Positions 50,701 to 59,243 of a stretch of DNA of 64,000 nucleotides are shown piece by piece. The stretch is from Gemmataceae bacterium. Lineage in GTDB: Bacteria; Planctomycetota; Planctomycetia; Gemmatales; Gemmataceae. Under the pieces are notes generated by a model, which was not told the DNA's origin, made no database searches, and worked only from the letters and a program-made list of their open reading frames with translations. Made by a program: the position numbers and the translations under genes. The DNA is taken from positions 95,659-159,658 of the forward strand of contig SIAQ01000001.1 in assembly GCA_009697105.1 (NCBI GenBank). The letters are read 5' to 3'. The number at the start of each line of letters is the position of its first letter. The first letter of the stretch is position 1.

Positions 50701-50890
50701 TGAACTGAAGATCGTGCGTGGCTCACTGAGCGACCTTGCCGCACATTATCAAAAACGTCCCGATGACGCCCGCAAGCTCATCACCGTCGGCGAATCCCAA
50801 CCGGATGCGACGTTGAACGCGCCAACGCTGGCTGCGTGGACGATGCTCGTGAACCAGTTGATGAACCTGGATGAAGTGCTGAATAAGTAG
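47738..50890 (+). CDS. PSCyt1/DUF1549/LamG/DUF1553 secreted multidomain protein
   Basis: 1050 residues from the ATG at 47738, which opens the signal peptide ([20 protein letters not shown], then QG); an upstream ATG at 47684 would put 18 extra residues before it. Order: PSCyt1 ([20 protein letters not shown], residues ~25-45), DUF1549 (~145-365, with [20 protein letters not shown] as second CxxCH), a concanavalin-A/LamG-like domain (~480-640, [20 protein letters not shown] and [10 protein letters not shown]), and DUF1553 (~750-1030, [20 protein letters not shown]). This is the classic planctomycete layout. The LamG domain may bind a polysaccharide; the enzymatic role, if any, is unproven. Confidence 0.92.
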   Translation: [1050 protein letters not shown]

Positions 50891-50919
50891 GTTCTGCCCC
50901 GCCTTTGGCGCCACCCTTT

Positions 50920-51003
50920 AAAGTCGAATTCCGAGGCTGAAGCGTAAGCGAGGCGGCCTGGATGCCTCGCTTACGCTTCAGCCTCCGACGGAAATTCGAC
51001 TTT
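50920..51003. repeat. Palindromic intergenic repeat, family E copy 2 (long arms)
   Basis: Inner perfect arms share GAGGCTGAAGCGTAAGCGAG with the element at 8389, and outer arms AAAGTCGAATTCCG / CGGAAATTCGACTTT extend it, giving about 35 bp per side. From 51004 to 51224 I see no further gene or repeat. Confidence 0.9.
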
Positions 51004-51224
51004 TGAGGGGCGTGTCTTCTTTGGCTCTCCCCCAAAGTTGTGGATGATGTAGTGTCGCAGGTTCTGATTTTGAACCGAACGTCAACGCGACAGACTGGGG
51101 CAGAATCTCACCCATACGACAATCGACGACGATGTTGCCGGGGCGGGTCGAATTGTGTTGGATGGGGTTCGTGCGCGGTTGCGTGGCCGGGTTAGCCGGT
51201 GATACTCGAACGAAAGTGGCTTCA

Positions 51225-52085
51225 ATGGTGAATGACCGAAGGCTAACCTGGCAGGCAACGTCTGCTCTGCTATGTCCATTGCTTTACCTTGCTCTAGGTA
51301 ATGTTCTGAGTGGCGGGCAACCAAAAATTGCGTCCGATATTGCGCCGGACGAGAAAATCCAAGCCTCGATTCACCGAATCATAATGGCGAAGGATGACGA
51401 CGACAAAGAGGCCAGGGCTGAGAAGGTTAAGCTCGATTCTCTTGCCAGGAAATCGCCTGAAATCCTTGCGCCCCAGCTCATTTATTACAAGATGCACGTC
51501 AAGACCGAACAAGAGGGTTTGCGCAGCCTTGGTATGATGGCGTGCTTTACAAAAACGTGGGATTCGGAGCTGCGAAGTGGCTTAATCTCTCTCTTGGAAA
51601 CTAGGGATGGAAAAATCTACACCGAGGTATGTACCTGGCTGAACAATATCGATGTGGGATCTCGAATCGACGCAGAATCAAAACTCATGTCTTACCGAGA
51701 AACGTTGCTGGGCAGGAAAGAAGCGCCGCCGCGGGGATTGGTCGGGTATGTTTACGAAGTCAGCCCCAGGCGGGACTTGCTCCTTTTTGGAGAAATCTAC
51801 TCGGAAAAACCCAAATTCGGCGACTTCCCTCGTGACTTGGTGTGGTCGGATCACGTCATCACTACGGTTAAATGGCGGTTGTTGAATCGCTTCCTCCAGG
51901 AAGGCGATCTGGAAAAAGCACAGAAAGAACTGGACACTCTATCCAAACACAAAGGCTGGTATGCCCGCCGCTACGTGGTGGAAACCATGCGCCAAACTCC
52001 CAAGCTCGGCACGCCTGAAATCACCGAGCGCCTCAAGAAAGACGCCAATCCGCTCGTGGCTGACCCAGCCAAGCTCATCGAATAA
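51225..52085 (+). CDS. Secreted or membrane-anchored hypothetical protein
   Basis: 286 residues from the ATG at 51225 (in-frame ATGs at 51132 and 51162 give a longer non-hydrophobic leader). A hydrophobic N-terminal segment (ALLCPLLYLALGNVLSGG) is followed by a soluble helical domain with LARKSPEILAPQLIYYKMHV and CTWLNNIDVGSRIDAESKL. The last third (DLEKAQKELDTLSKHKGWYA) looks like a helical repeat. No family recognised. The final 11 codons lie in a 63-bp tandem duplication that repeats past the stop. Confidence 0.65.
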   Translation: MVNDRRLTWQATSALLCPLLYLALGNVLSGGQPKIASDIAPDEKIQASIHRIIMAKDDDDKEARAEKVKLDSLARKSPEILAPQLIYYKMHVKTEQEGLRSLGMMACFTKTWDSELRSGLISLLETRDGKIYTEVCTWLNNIDVGSRIDAESKLMSYRETLLGRKEAPPRGLVGYVYEVSPRRDLLLFGEIYSEKPKFGDFPRDLVWSDHVITTVKWRLLNRFLQEGDLEKAQKELDTLSKHKGWYARRYVVETMRQTPKLGTPEITERLKKDANPLVADPAKLIE

Positions 52086-52179
52086 CGCGGCTAACGAATT
52101 TCTAACTCCTACCATGTCGTGGCTGACCCAGCCAAGCTCATCGAATAACGCGGCTAACGAATTTCTAACTCCTACCATG
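52054..52179 (+). repeat. Exact 63-bp tandem duplication across a gene end
   Basis: Units 52054-52116 and 52117-52179 are identical. The first contains the last codons and stop (TAA) of the upstream gene; the second is non-coding and leads to the leader of the DUF58 gene. Confidence 0.95.
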
Positions 52180-52218
52180 TGATCGCTAAACGAATAAAAA
52201 TACTCTATCATCAAACTC

Positions 52219-53220
52219 ATGACAACTTCCTGGCTACAAACGATCGGCTCGCAAGCGCGTGCCTTGTTCCAGCGTCTGCATCGCGCCGTCGTTGCCAGTG
52301 AAGGGCCGGCTGCGGCGCAATCGATGCACGGGCTGGATCCGCAGCGCTACCTCAATCCAGCGGTGCTTGCAAAGGTCGGGTTCTCGCCGTTGTTGGCGAA
52401 AGTGGTTGTCGAGGGTTTCTTGAGCGGCCTGCATCGCAGTCCGTTTCACGGGTTCTCGGTCGAGTTTGCGGAGCATCGCGAATATGTGCCTGGGGATGAT
52501 TTGAAGTATCTCGATTGGGCGCTCTATGCACGGACCGATCACTACTACATCAAGCGTTTCGAGGAAGAGACGAACCTGCGCTGCCATCTGCTGCTCGATC
52601 ACTCCGCGTCGATGGCCTATGGCACGGGGCTGCTGACCAAGTGGGATTACTCGTGCTTCCTGGCGACGTGCCTGGCGTACTTGATGGTGAAGCAGCAAGA
52701 CGCCGTCGGCATGGCGCTGTTCGGTTCGGCGCCCGGTCTCTATGTGCCGCCGCGCTGCCGACGATCGCACTTGCGGCAGCTGATGTCAACAATGATCCAG
52801 CACGCACCGACGGGCAAGACCGACATCGCCGCGAGCTTGAGAGCGACAGTGCGCAAGCTGAAACGCCGGGGGTTGGTAGTCGTCGTCAGCGACCTGATCG
52901 ACGATCCGCCGGAAACGCTGAAGGCGTTACGTTTACTCGCGGGCCATCGGCACGACGTTATTGTTTTTCACGTGCAAGATGCGACGGAGTTGGAGTTCAG
53001 TTTCGAAGGGGCGGCATTGTTCCGCGACATGGAGACCGGCGAAGAGATGGAGATCGACCCCGCCACCTTGCGTAGCGCCTATGTGGAGAAGATGCAAGAG
53101 TTGTGCGAGTTCTACCGCAAAGGTCTGAGCGAACTTGGCGTAGACTATCACCTCGTCAACACCAGGCAATCCTACGACCATGCTCTGACCGCATATCTCA
53201 ATCGGCGGTCTTGCCTCTAG
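52219..53220 (+). CDS. DUF58 / von Willebrand A-like domain protein
   Basis: 333 residues. The DUF58 hallmark REYVPGDDLKYLDWALYART lies at residues 87-106, and a vWA-type MIDAS motif DHSASM at 127-132. Later strands (GLVVVVSDLIDDPPETLKAL, and DVIVFHVQDATELEFSF) fit the same fold. DUF58 proteins are usually encoded with a MoxR AAA+ ATPase and act with it as chaperones or in stress or cell-wall functions; no moxR gene is in this window. The gene is well formed and starts 39 bp after the tandem repeat. Confidence 0.87.
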   Translation: MTTSWLQTIGSQARALFQRLHRAVVASEGPAAAQSMHGLDPQRYLNPAVLAKVGFSPLLAKVVVEGFLSGLHRSPFHGFSVEFAEHREYVPGDDLKYLDWALYARTDHYYIKRFEEETNLRCHLLLDHSASMAYGTGLLTKWDYSCFLATCLAYLMVKQQDAVGMALFGSAPGLYVPPRCRRSHLRQLMSTMIQHAPTGKTDIAASLRATVRKLKRRGLVVVVSDLIDDPPETLKALRLLAGHRHDVIVFHVQDATELEFSFEGAALFRDMETGEEMEIDPATLRSAYVEKMQELCEFYRKGLSELGVDYHLVNTRQSYDHALTAYLNRRSCL

Positions 53221-53320
53221 TCCGCGGCAAAAAAATGCCCGGCTACGGACCACGGACTCCCCAGATTTGACATCTTCCCCCCCGCGGTTAGAATGTCCTA
53301 AACCATCCGCGAGGGCGATT

Positions 53321-54067
53321 ATGAACTACCTCACCGCGATTCCCGTTTACAACGAAGAACGCCATCTGCATTCCGTTCTGCGCGAGGTTCGGCGTTATTC
53401 GTCGAGCATACTCATCGTCAACGACGGCTCGACGGATCGCACGGCGGAATTGCTTGCCGATTATCCCGATCTTCACGTTGTCACGCATCCGCAAAATCGC
53501 GGCTACGGAGCGGCACTCATCTCGGCGTTTGAATACGCCTTGCGTACCGATTTTGACATTCTCGTGACAATGGACTGCGACGGACAACACGAGCCGTCGC
53601 GCATCCCCGTTTTGCTCGAAGCGATTCACGATGCCGACCTCGTCAGCGGCAGCCGATATTTGCGCGAATTCCGGCAGCACAGCCTACCGACGCCAGAAGA
53701 TCGCCGACAGATCAATGAGACGATCACGCGCGAATTGAACGAGCAATTTGGGTTGAATTTGACCGATTCCTTCTGCGGCTTCAAGGCCTATCGAACACCG
53801 GCCCTGGCAAAGCTGAACATCACCGAGACCGGTTGGGGCATGCCGTTGCAGCTGTGGGTGCAGGCGGCGAGGCTGGGTTTGCGCGTCAAAGAAGTCGGCG
53901 TGCCTCGGCTATATCTCGATCCCACCCGCGCGTTCGGCGGTGTGCTAAACGATGCCGGCGAACGGCTCGCGCATTATCGCCGAGTAATCGCCGAGGCGGT
54001 CATCGACACGACACCAGCGTGCGAATGGCCGAGCCTGTCTCGCGCCGAAGCGAGGAGTTGCCGGTGA
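53321..54067 (+). CDS. Glycosyltransferase family 2
   Basis: 248 residues from the ATG at 53321 with GAGGG before it. GT-A fold: AIPVYNEERHLHSVL at the N-terminus, nucleotide-sugar motif VNDGSTDRT (residues 33-41) and the DxD-type metal site MDCDGQHEPSRI (Asp85, Asp87). The QNRGYGAALISAFEYA and GSRYLREF motifs match the dolichol-phosphate-mannose-synthase-like subgroup. The donor and acceptor are unknown. The stop overlaps the GTG start of the next gene (GTGA), so the two products are probably made together. Confidence 0.87.
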   Translation: MNYLTAIPVYNEERHLHSVLREVRRYSSSILIVNDGSTDRTAELLADYPDLHVVTHPQNRGYGAALISAFEYALRTDFDILVTMDCDGQHEPSRIPVLLEAIHDADLVSGSRYLREFRQHSLPTPEDRRQINETITRELNEQFGLNLTDSFCGFKAYRTPALAKLNITETGWGMPLQLWVQAARLGLRVKEVGVPRLYLDPTRAFGGVLNDAGERLAHYRRVIAEAVIDTTPACEWPSLSRAEARSCR

Positions 54068-55599
54068 CGACTTCGCAGTTGCGTGCGCCGACCGGTCATG
54101 GCCAAATCCTGATCGTGCCGGCGCTCGATCAGGTGGGCAGACTGCTCGAACACAATCGCGTCCATTCACAATCCTGCCCTATCACATCCGATGACCTAAC
54201 GTTCGCTGATTGGCGAGGGCTGGCTCAGCGCGAACTGTCAGCCATTTCGCAATCGTATCAAGCATCCGCCGATGAACGCGTGCCTGCTTTAACAGGCGAG
54301 GCATGGCTCGTCGCAGGGCATCAGCCGGAGCTTTTTCATCCCGGCGTGTGGTTCAAAAACTTCGTCTTGCATCACCTCGCACAGCGATTCGGCGCAACGG
54401 CGATTAACCTGGTGATCGACACCGACACGGCCAAGTCTTCGCATCTGTATCTTCCCGCGGATGAACGCCTGGCACAGTTGCCGTTCGATCGCACGGCTCC
54501 CGCACTGCCGTATGAGGAGCGTGCGGTGGACGACGAGGCGATGTTCGCATCCGTACCCGAGCGATTCGCAGCCATCGCGCAAACGTGGGGTTTCGAGCCG
54601 ATGCTCGCAGAGTTCTGGCGGAAGATGCCGACGACACGGTTGCTCGGCGAGCGATTTGCGCGAGCGCGTCGGCGTGTCGAACAGCGTTGGGGCGTGGCGC
54701 AAGCCGAGGCACCGATGAGCCAGGTTTGCCAAACCGAGGCATTTGCCCGTTTCGCGCTGGCGATCCTGACACGCTTGCCTGAATTCCACGCAAGTTACAA
54801 CGAAACCGTGCAAACGTATCGGCTCGCACATGGCATCCGCAGCAGGAACCACCCCGTACCGAATCTGACGCGAGATGGCGATTGGCTGGAGGCACCGTTT
54901 TGGGCCTGGCAGGCTGGCGCAAATCGGCGTGGCCGATTGTTGGTGAAGCAAGCTGCCGACGTACTGCACCTGCGCATCGGCGACGAGCCGCGGCGGATCG
55001 TTCCGGTGCGTGACGGTGCCACGGCCTGGCGATCGCTGGAATCGCAAGGCACCAAGATTCGCTCGCGTGCGCTGACGACAACAATGTTCTTGCGTCTCTT
55101 TGTCGCTGACGTGTTCCTGCACGGCATCGGCGGCGGCATCTATGACGCGCTGACCGACGACATCATCCGGCGATTTTTCGGCGTCATCCCGCCTGCTTAC
55201 CTCATCGTGTCGGCGACTCTGAATCTGCCGCTACCGAAATTTCCCGATGCCGCTGAGCGATGCCGAACGCTGCATCGCCGTTCGCGTGACCTGATCTATC
55301 AGCCCGAACGTATGCTCGTGGATAATGCGTTGGCTTCGGAAAAACGCCAATGGATCGAGCGTATCACCGCCACGCATACGGAGCGTGCGGCCCGCTTTTC
55401 CCGACTACGCGAGCTGAATACGGCCATGCAACCGTTCCTTTGGCAACGTATCCATGAAACAAACGCCGCGATCAAAGCTGCCGAGGCCGAATCGCACGTA
55501 CACGCCATCGCATCGCGGCGCGACTACGCATTCTGCCTATATCCCGAAGCGATGCTACGGTCGTTCTTCATGCATGGCGAATGGCGTGGAGGCCGATAG
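54064..55599 (+). CDS. Uncharacterised protein with a BshC-like N-terminal motif
   Basis: 511 residues from the GTG at 54064: GAGGAG lies 6-7 bases upstream and the GTG shares two bases with the GT2 stop. Earlier ATGs lie inside the GT2 frame. The segment TGEAWLVAGHQPELFHPGVW resembles the GQQPGLFGGP motif of BshC, the bacillithiol cysteine ligase, and NLVIDTDTAKSSHLYLPA has its WxxxEDHD-like acidic character. The similarity is remote, the C-terminal coiled-coil of BshC is only partly apparent (LHRRSRDLIYQPERMLVDN onward), and no bshA/bshB gene is seen. Treat as unknown, possibly a ligase of the same superfamily. Confidence 0.75.
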   Translation: MTTSQLRAPTGHGQILIVPALDQVGRLLEHNRVHSQSCPITSDDLTFADWRGLAQRELSAISQSYQASADERVPALTGEAWLVAGHQPELFHPGVWFKNFVLHHLAQRFGATAINLVIDTDTAKSSHLYLPADERLAQLPFDRTAPALPYEERAVDDEAMFASVPERFAAIAQTWGFEPMLAEFWRKMPTTRLLGERFARARRRVEQRWGVAQAEAPMSQVCQTEAFARFALAILTRLPEFHASYNETVQTYRLAHGIRSRNHPVPNLTRDGDWLEAPFWAWQAGANRRGRLLVKQAADVLHLRIGDEPRRIVPVRDGATAWRSLESQGTKIRSRALTTTMFLRLFVADVFLHGIGGGIYDALTDDIIRRFFGVIPPAYLIVSATLNLPLPKFPDAAERCRTLHRRSRDLIYQPERMLVDNALASEKRQWIERITATHTERAARFSRLRELNTAMQPFLWQRIHETNAAIKAAEAESHVHAIASRRDYAFCLYPEAMLRSFFMHGEWRGGR

Positions 55600-55629
55600 G
55601 AGCTTATCTCAGATCGTCGCTTTCTGTTT

Positions 55630-55688
55630 TTCCGCTCGCGGCTCTTGCGGTCGCGTGGGAAATTCCGAGCGCTAAGCCGCGAGCGGAA
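55630..55688. repeat. Palindromic intergenic repeat, family D
   Basis: Arms TTCCGCTCGCGGCT and AAGCCGCGAGCGGAA, between the BshC-like gene and the cupin gene. Confidence 0.8.
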
Positions 55689-55784
55689 TACAAGATCGGG
55701 AATTTTTTTTCGATTCCTCCGAAAACCGAGTTTGCAAGTTGGGCGAATTTCGCCTATGATCGAAAGAAAGAAACGGAGCGAGGA

Positions 55785-56192
55785 ATGCCGTTGCCGCGAT
55801 TCGTGACGTCGACTGAAATGAAGGTGGACCAACTGCCCTGGGGCCCACACGATTGGCTGTGCAGGCCGGACATCGTGGATGCGGAGAAACTGCTGCTCGT
55901 TCGCGTGCATATGCCGCCGGGAAAGGCGCATGAGTTTCATCGCCATCCCGAGATGGAGGAGATCATCTACATCCTCGAAGGCACAGCCGAGCAATGGGTC
56001 GATCACGAGAAAAAGATTCTGAAAGCCGGCGAAATGGCTCACATCCCGATGGATGTCGTCCACGGCACCTACAACGCGGGGACCGACACGTTGCGGTTTC
56101 TCGCGATTCTTTCGCCTGCAAAGTTCACCGGCCCCGCACTGATCGACATGAGCCAGGAAGAACCCTGGTGTTCAATGAGGGGCGAGGGATGA
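55785..56192 (+). CDS. Cupin-domain protein
   Basis: 135 residues from the ATG at 55785 with GGAG seven bases upstream; upstream in-frame sequence crosses a hairpin. A single double-stranded beta-helix: motif 1 is HEFHRHPEMEEIIYILEG (two His, one Glu), and motif 2 is AHIPMDVVHGTYNAG (one His), giving the usual metal site. Small cupins act as sensors, isomerases or dioxygenases; the substrate is not clear. It ends 72 bp before the TPR gene on the same strand. Confidence 0.85.
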   Translation: MPLPRFVTSTEMKVDQLPWGPHDWLCRPDIVDAEKLLLVRVHMPPGKAHEFHRHPEMEEIIYILEGTAEQWVDHEKKILKAGEMAHIPMDVVHGTYNAGTDTLRFLAILSPAKFTGPALIDMSQEEPWCSMRGEG

Positions 56193-56220
56193 ATGGCGAG
56201 TTACAAACTGATTCCTGGCC

Positions 56221-56248
56221 CCTGACTCCTGACTCCTGACTCCTGACT
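56221..56248 (+). repeat. Four tandem copies of CCTGACT
   Basis: A 7-bp microsatellite (four perfect units), 16 bp upstream of the ATG at 56265. Copy number could vary and alter leader spacing. Confidence 0.9.
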
Positions 56249-56264
56249 CCCGACCAAAGGACCG

Positions 56265-57326
56265 ATGACCATGACCCGACGCAACTTCATGATCGCGATG
56301 CTGATCATCGGCATGATAAGTGCGCAGGCGTCGGCGCAGTTCTTTCCGCCGGTCGTCGGGATGCCGGTCGTGTTGCCGAACGGGATCGATTTTCAGTACA
56401 AGAGGGGCGGGCTTCGCGTCAACGGTTTCATTCCGACAGGTGGAGCGACGACGGCGGTGCTGCCGGTGGTGCCCGGGTTCGCAGGGCCGGGGGCGTTCTT
56501 CCCGGCGACGTATTATCCGTACGGATACCCATACTACCCGTATGGCTATCCGTTCCCAGCTATGGGTTCGGTGGAGCAGCGCATTACGGTAGCGGTGATG
56601 CAGCCGACGATTTTGGTTCAACGCCGTGGGTTGATGCCATTCCTGGAAGAATATGACATCGCAGGCATCGATCTGGACGCGGAACCGCCGTCGAAGATTT
56701 GGGGCAAGAAGCCACCGGCAATACGGCAGGCCGAGCGCAAGGTGCCTGTTCGAGAGGAGTTCGCACGGGTCGTGCCGCCTGCGGAGAAGAAGCTTCAGAT
56801 CGCTGCCAATCAAGTGAATCTGCCGAGGCCGCCGGTGGTGGCGCGGAAAATCGAGCCGGCGCCGGATGGTGCGAAGCTCGTCGATTTCGGTTCTCAGGCG
56901 TTTCGCGCGGGTGAGTTCGCGCTGGCGTTGCGGCACTTTCGCGACGCCGCCGACATTGAGCCAAACCTGGCGCGAGCCTGGTTCTTACAGGCGCATGCCG
57001 CCATCGCGATGGGCAGGCTGCACGACGCCGTCCAGCAGATTGAGGCCGGCTTGAAACGGAATCCCAATTTTCACTTGAATGGGTTCCGTCCCAAAGTTGA
57101 ACTCTACGCCGACCAATTAGCGTTGTGGACCGAACATCTTGACATGGTGACGAAGGCGAATCGCCTAAATCCGAAGAACGCCGACGCTTTGTTCTTACTT
57201 GGCTACCTCGCCTGGTATGAAGGCGATCGCGAGGCGGCCATCAGATTTTTCCAGCAAGCGCGCCCGCTGGTCGCAGAACAGCGGTTCGTCGATCTCTTTC
57301 TCAATTCGCCCGCCGCGAAGCAGTAG
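56265..57326 (+). CDS. Secreted TPR-repeat protein
   Basis: 353 residues from the ATG at 56265 (AAGGA just upstream; 56271 is an alternative). The N-terminus TRRNFMIAMLIIGMISAQAS is a signal peptide with a Tat-like twin Arg. A Tyr/Pro/Gly-rich stretch follows (TYYPYGYPYYPYGYPFPAMG), then a linker and three or so TPR units (DFGSQAFRAGEFALALRHFR, ARAWFLQAHAAIAMGRLHDA, ADALFLLGYLAWYEGDREAA). It lies just upstream of, and convergent with, a Ser/Thr kinase gene. Probably a periplasmic or surface scaffold. Confidence 0.85.
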   Translation: MTMTRRNFMIAMLIIGMISAQASAQFFPPVVGMPVVLPNGIDFQYKRGGLRVNGFIPTGGATTAVLPVVPGFAGPGAFFPATYYPYGYPYYPYGYPFPAMGSVEQRITVAVMQPTILVQRRGLMPFLEEYDIAGIDLDAEPPSKIWGKKPPAIRQAERKVPVREEFARVVPPAEKKLQIAANQVNLPRPPVVARKIEPAPDGAKLVDFGSQAFRAGEFALALRHFRDAADIEPNLARAWFLQAHAAIAMGRLHDAVQQIEAGLKRNPNFHLNGFRPKVELYADQLALWTEHLDMVTKANRLNPKNADALFLLGYLAWYEGDREAAIRFFQQARPLVAEQRFVDLFLNSPAAKQ

Positions 57327-57411
57327 ATGACAACCAAGCGTATCGCACCGAGTCGGATCCGGCGCAAAGATGCCGATCGCACGTGGGCGCTGGTCCTCTG
57401 GGCCCAGGCCG

Positions 57412-59022
57412 TCAACGCGCCAACAAGGCCCACGCCACAGCCACGATCGTGACGACTACACCAACACCAAGCGCTAGTCCCGCGAACGACCAGGCCATCA
57501 GGTTTACTTCCGGATTAGGCCTTGGTGGGCGGTGTTTCTTGCGGTGCGACGATTCCCGCTTTTTGAGCGTCGCGACTTGCATCTGAAAAACCGGCCATTT
57601 AATCAGCGGTTTGTACTTGGCCTGTTCGGGCTTGGCGACCTGGGCGTTGAGCGGAATCGTGCCGGCCCGGAGCCGATCCTGAATGTCGTTCGTCGTCGCT
57701 TCGACTTCGCGCATCACGCCGTCAGCGTCCTCGAACCGCATGAGCCAAATCGGATCGGCCGGCGTATTCTTTAACGCTTGATGCACATGAAGGTCGAGCT
57801 GGGTCGCTTCGAGCGGCGCGGTCAACCGTCGACGCACTACCGGATCGCGCAGCGCCGAATCGAGGTGAACGAAACTCGGAAGGGCCGATGCCAGCTGCGA
57901 ACGCTCAATATCGACAATCACGTCACTCACCGTTTGATAGCGATCTTCCGGATTACGCGCCAGCATCTTGGCGAGAATGTTTTCCAATTTGCTGGACACT
58001 TCGGGGTTCATCGAACTCGCCGTCGCGTAGTAGCCGACGTTTTTCTTTTCGACGATCTCCAGCGACGACTCGCCGGAAAAAGGAACTTCGCCCGTCACAA
58101 GGTGGAAAAGCGTCGCACCCAGGGCGTAGATATCGCTGCGTTCATCCGCACGCTTGGCGCTGATCGCCTGCTCATAGGGCATGTAGTACGGCGTACCGAT
58201 GCCTTGCGTGGCGTGCGTCAAGTTGCTGGTATCGTCGCGGTGTTTGGCCAGGCCGAGGTCCGAGAGTTTGGCCAACCCCGCCGAATTGATCAAAATGTTG
58301 CTCGGCTTGATGTCGCGATGGATAATCTGATTCTTGTGCGCATGTTCCAAAGCGCGAGCGATGTCGAGAATGATGTGCAGGGCATCGCCGACCTTCAATC
58401 GGCGTTCGCGGTCAAGAAGCTCATGCGCGCTGGGGCCGTCGATGTATTCCAGGACGATGAAATGGAGGTGGGTCGCGGAGTCCTGGCCCATGGCAAGCGT
58501 GCGGACGATGTTGGCATGCGCAAGCTTCGCCCCGTGCTGGCCTTCACGCTGAAAACGCCCGAGGAGGTTCTGTTTGGCCGACTGATCGGCATCGAGCACC
58601 TTGATGGCGACCTGACGATTGGCAGTCGGGTCAAAACCGAGATAAACCGCGCCCATGCCGCCCTGACCGAGCAGTCGAAGGATGCGGTATTCCCCCATCT
58701 GCGTCGGCTCAGCGTCAGCGCGAACGGGAATGAAACCGTCCGACCGCGATGGCTTGAGGAGCGATTCAGCGTTCAGATTCATATCGACGCGCGTTGGCTC
58801 TTGGCCCTGGCGGATATTCTCCGCTTGCGATGGTGTCAAGAGCCGAGCGTCACACAGCATCAGGAGCACATCGGTCGCGATGCCACGCCGATACTTGTCG
58901 GCAGCGGCGTGCAGAACTTCATCAACCCGAACGGCGTCGAGGTCGAACCACGAAATCGCCATTCGCGCGACGAGCCGATCAGCCTCTGCCTGCGCAGAGG
59001 ATTCCTGAGGAAGCGGCGGCAT
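57412..59022 (-). CDS. Membrane-anchored Hanks-type Ser/Thr protein kinase
   Basis: 536 residues. A helical N-terminal region (1-107) precedes the kinase domain (~110-380): Gly-rich loop GQGGMGAVYLG (119-129), catalytic Lys141 in VAIKVLDAD, HRDIKPSNIL (His235-Asp237) and DLG (255-257) in place of DFG, common in bacterial kinases. The activation-loop GTPYYMPYEQ and SDIYALGATLFHL motifs are intact, so it should be active. A soluble linker and one C-terminal membrane helix (MAWSFAGLALGVGVVVTIVA) follow, with no extracellular sensor domain. Substrate unknown. Confidence 0.93.
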   Translation of the reverse strand: MPPLPQESSAQAEADRLVARMAISWFDLDAVRVDEVLHAAADKYRRGIATDVLLMLCDARLLTPSQAENIRQGQEPTRVDMNLNAESLLKPSRSDGFIPVRADAEPTQMGEYRILRLLGQGGMGAVYLGFDPTANRQVAIKVLDADQSAKQNLLGRFQREGQHGAKLAHANIVRTLAMGQDSATHLHFIVLEYIDGPSAHELLDRERRLKVGDALHIILDIARALEHAHKNQIIHRDIKPSNILINSAGLAKLSDLGLAKHRDDTSNLTHATQGIGTPYYMPYEQAISAKRADERSDIYALGATLFHLVTGEVPFSGESSLEIVEKKNVGYYATASSMNPEVSSKLENILAKMLARNPEDRYQTVSDVIVDIERSQLASALPSFVHLDSALRDPVVRRRLTAPLEATQLDLHVHQALKNTPADPIWLMRFEDADGVMREVEATTNDIQDRLRAGTIPLNAQVAKPEQAKYKPLIKWPVFQMQVATLKKRESSHRKKHRPPRPNPEVNLMAWSFAGLALGVGVVVTIVAVAWALLAR

Positions 59023-59144
59023 GACAATTCATCCTCGGTTGTCTCTGTTCAGTCTACCGCATGGCGACGCAACCCGCAAGCGTGGTCGATTCAATGGTTA
59101 CTTCGCACGGTAGAAATTGTCGCTTTTCCGAACCGGTCAAAACA

Positions 59145-59215
59145 TTTCCGAGCCGCGACCGTCAGGATACCGTGCGGATTATGTCGGCCGCTCCCTGACG
59201 GTCGCGGCTCGGAAA
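59145..59215. repeat. Palindromic intergenic repeat, family G copy 2 (perfect 22-bp arms)
   Basis: Arms 59145-59166 and 59194-59215 (TTTCCGAGCCGCGACCGTCA and onward) with a 27-nt loop, in the divergent gap between the kinase and M48 genes. A degraded copy is at 40094-40177. Confidence 0.92.
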
Positions 59216-59243
59216 AGCGTCAATCTCACCCGTCAGCGGTATG

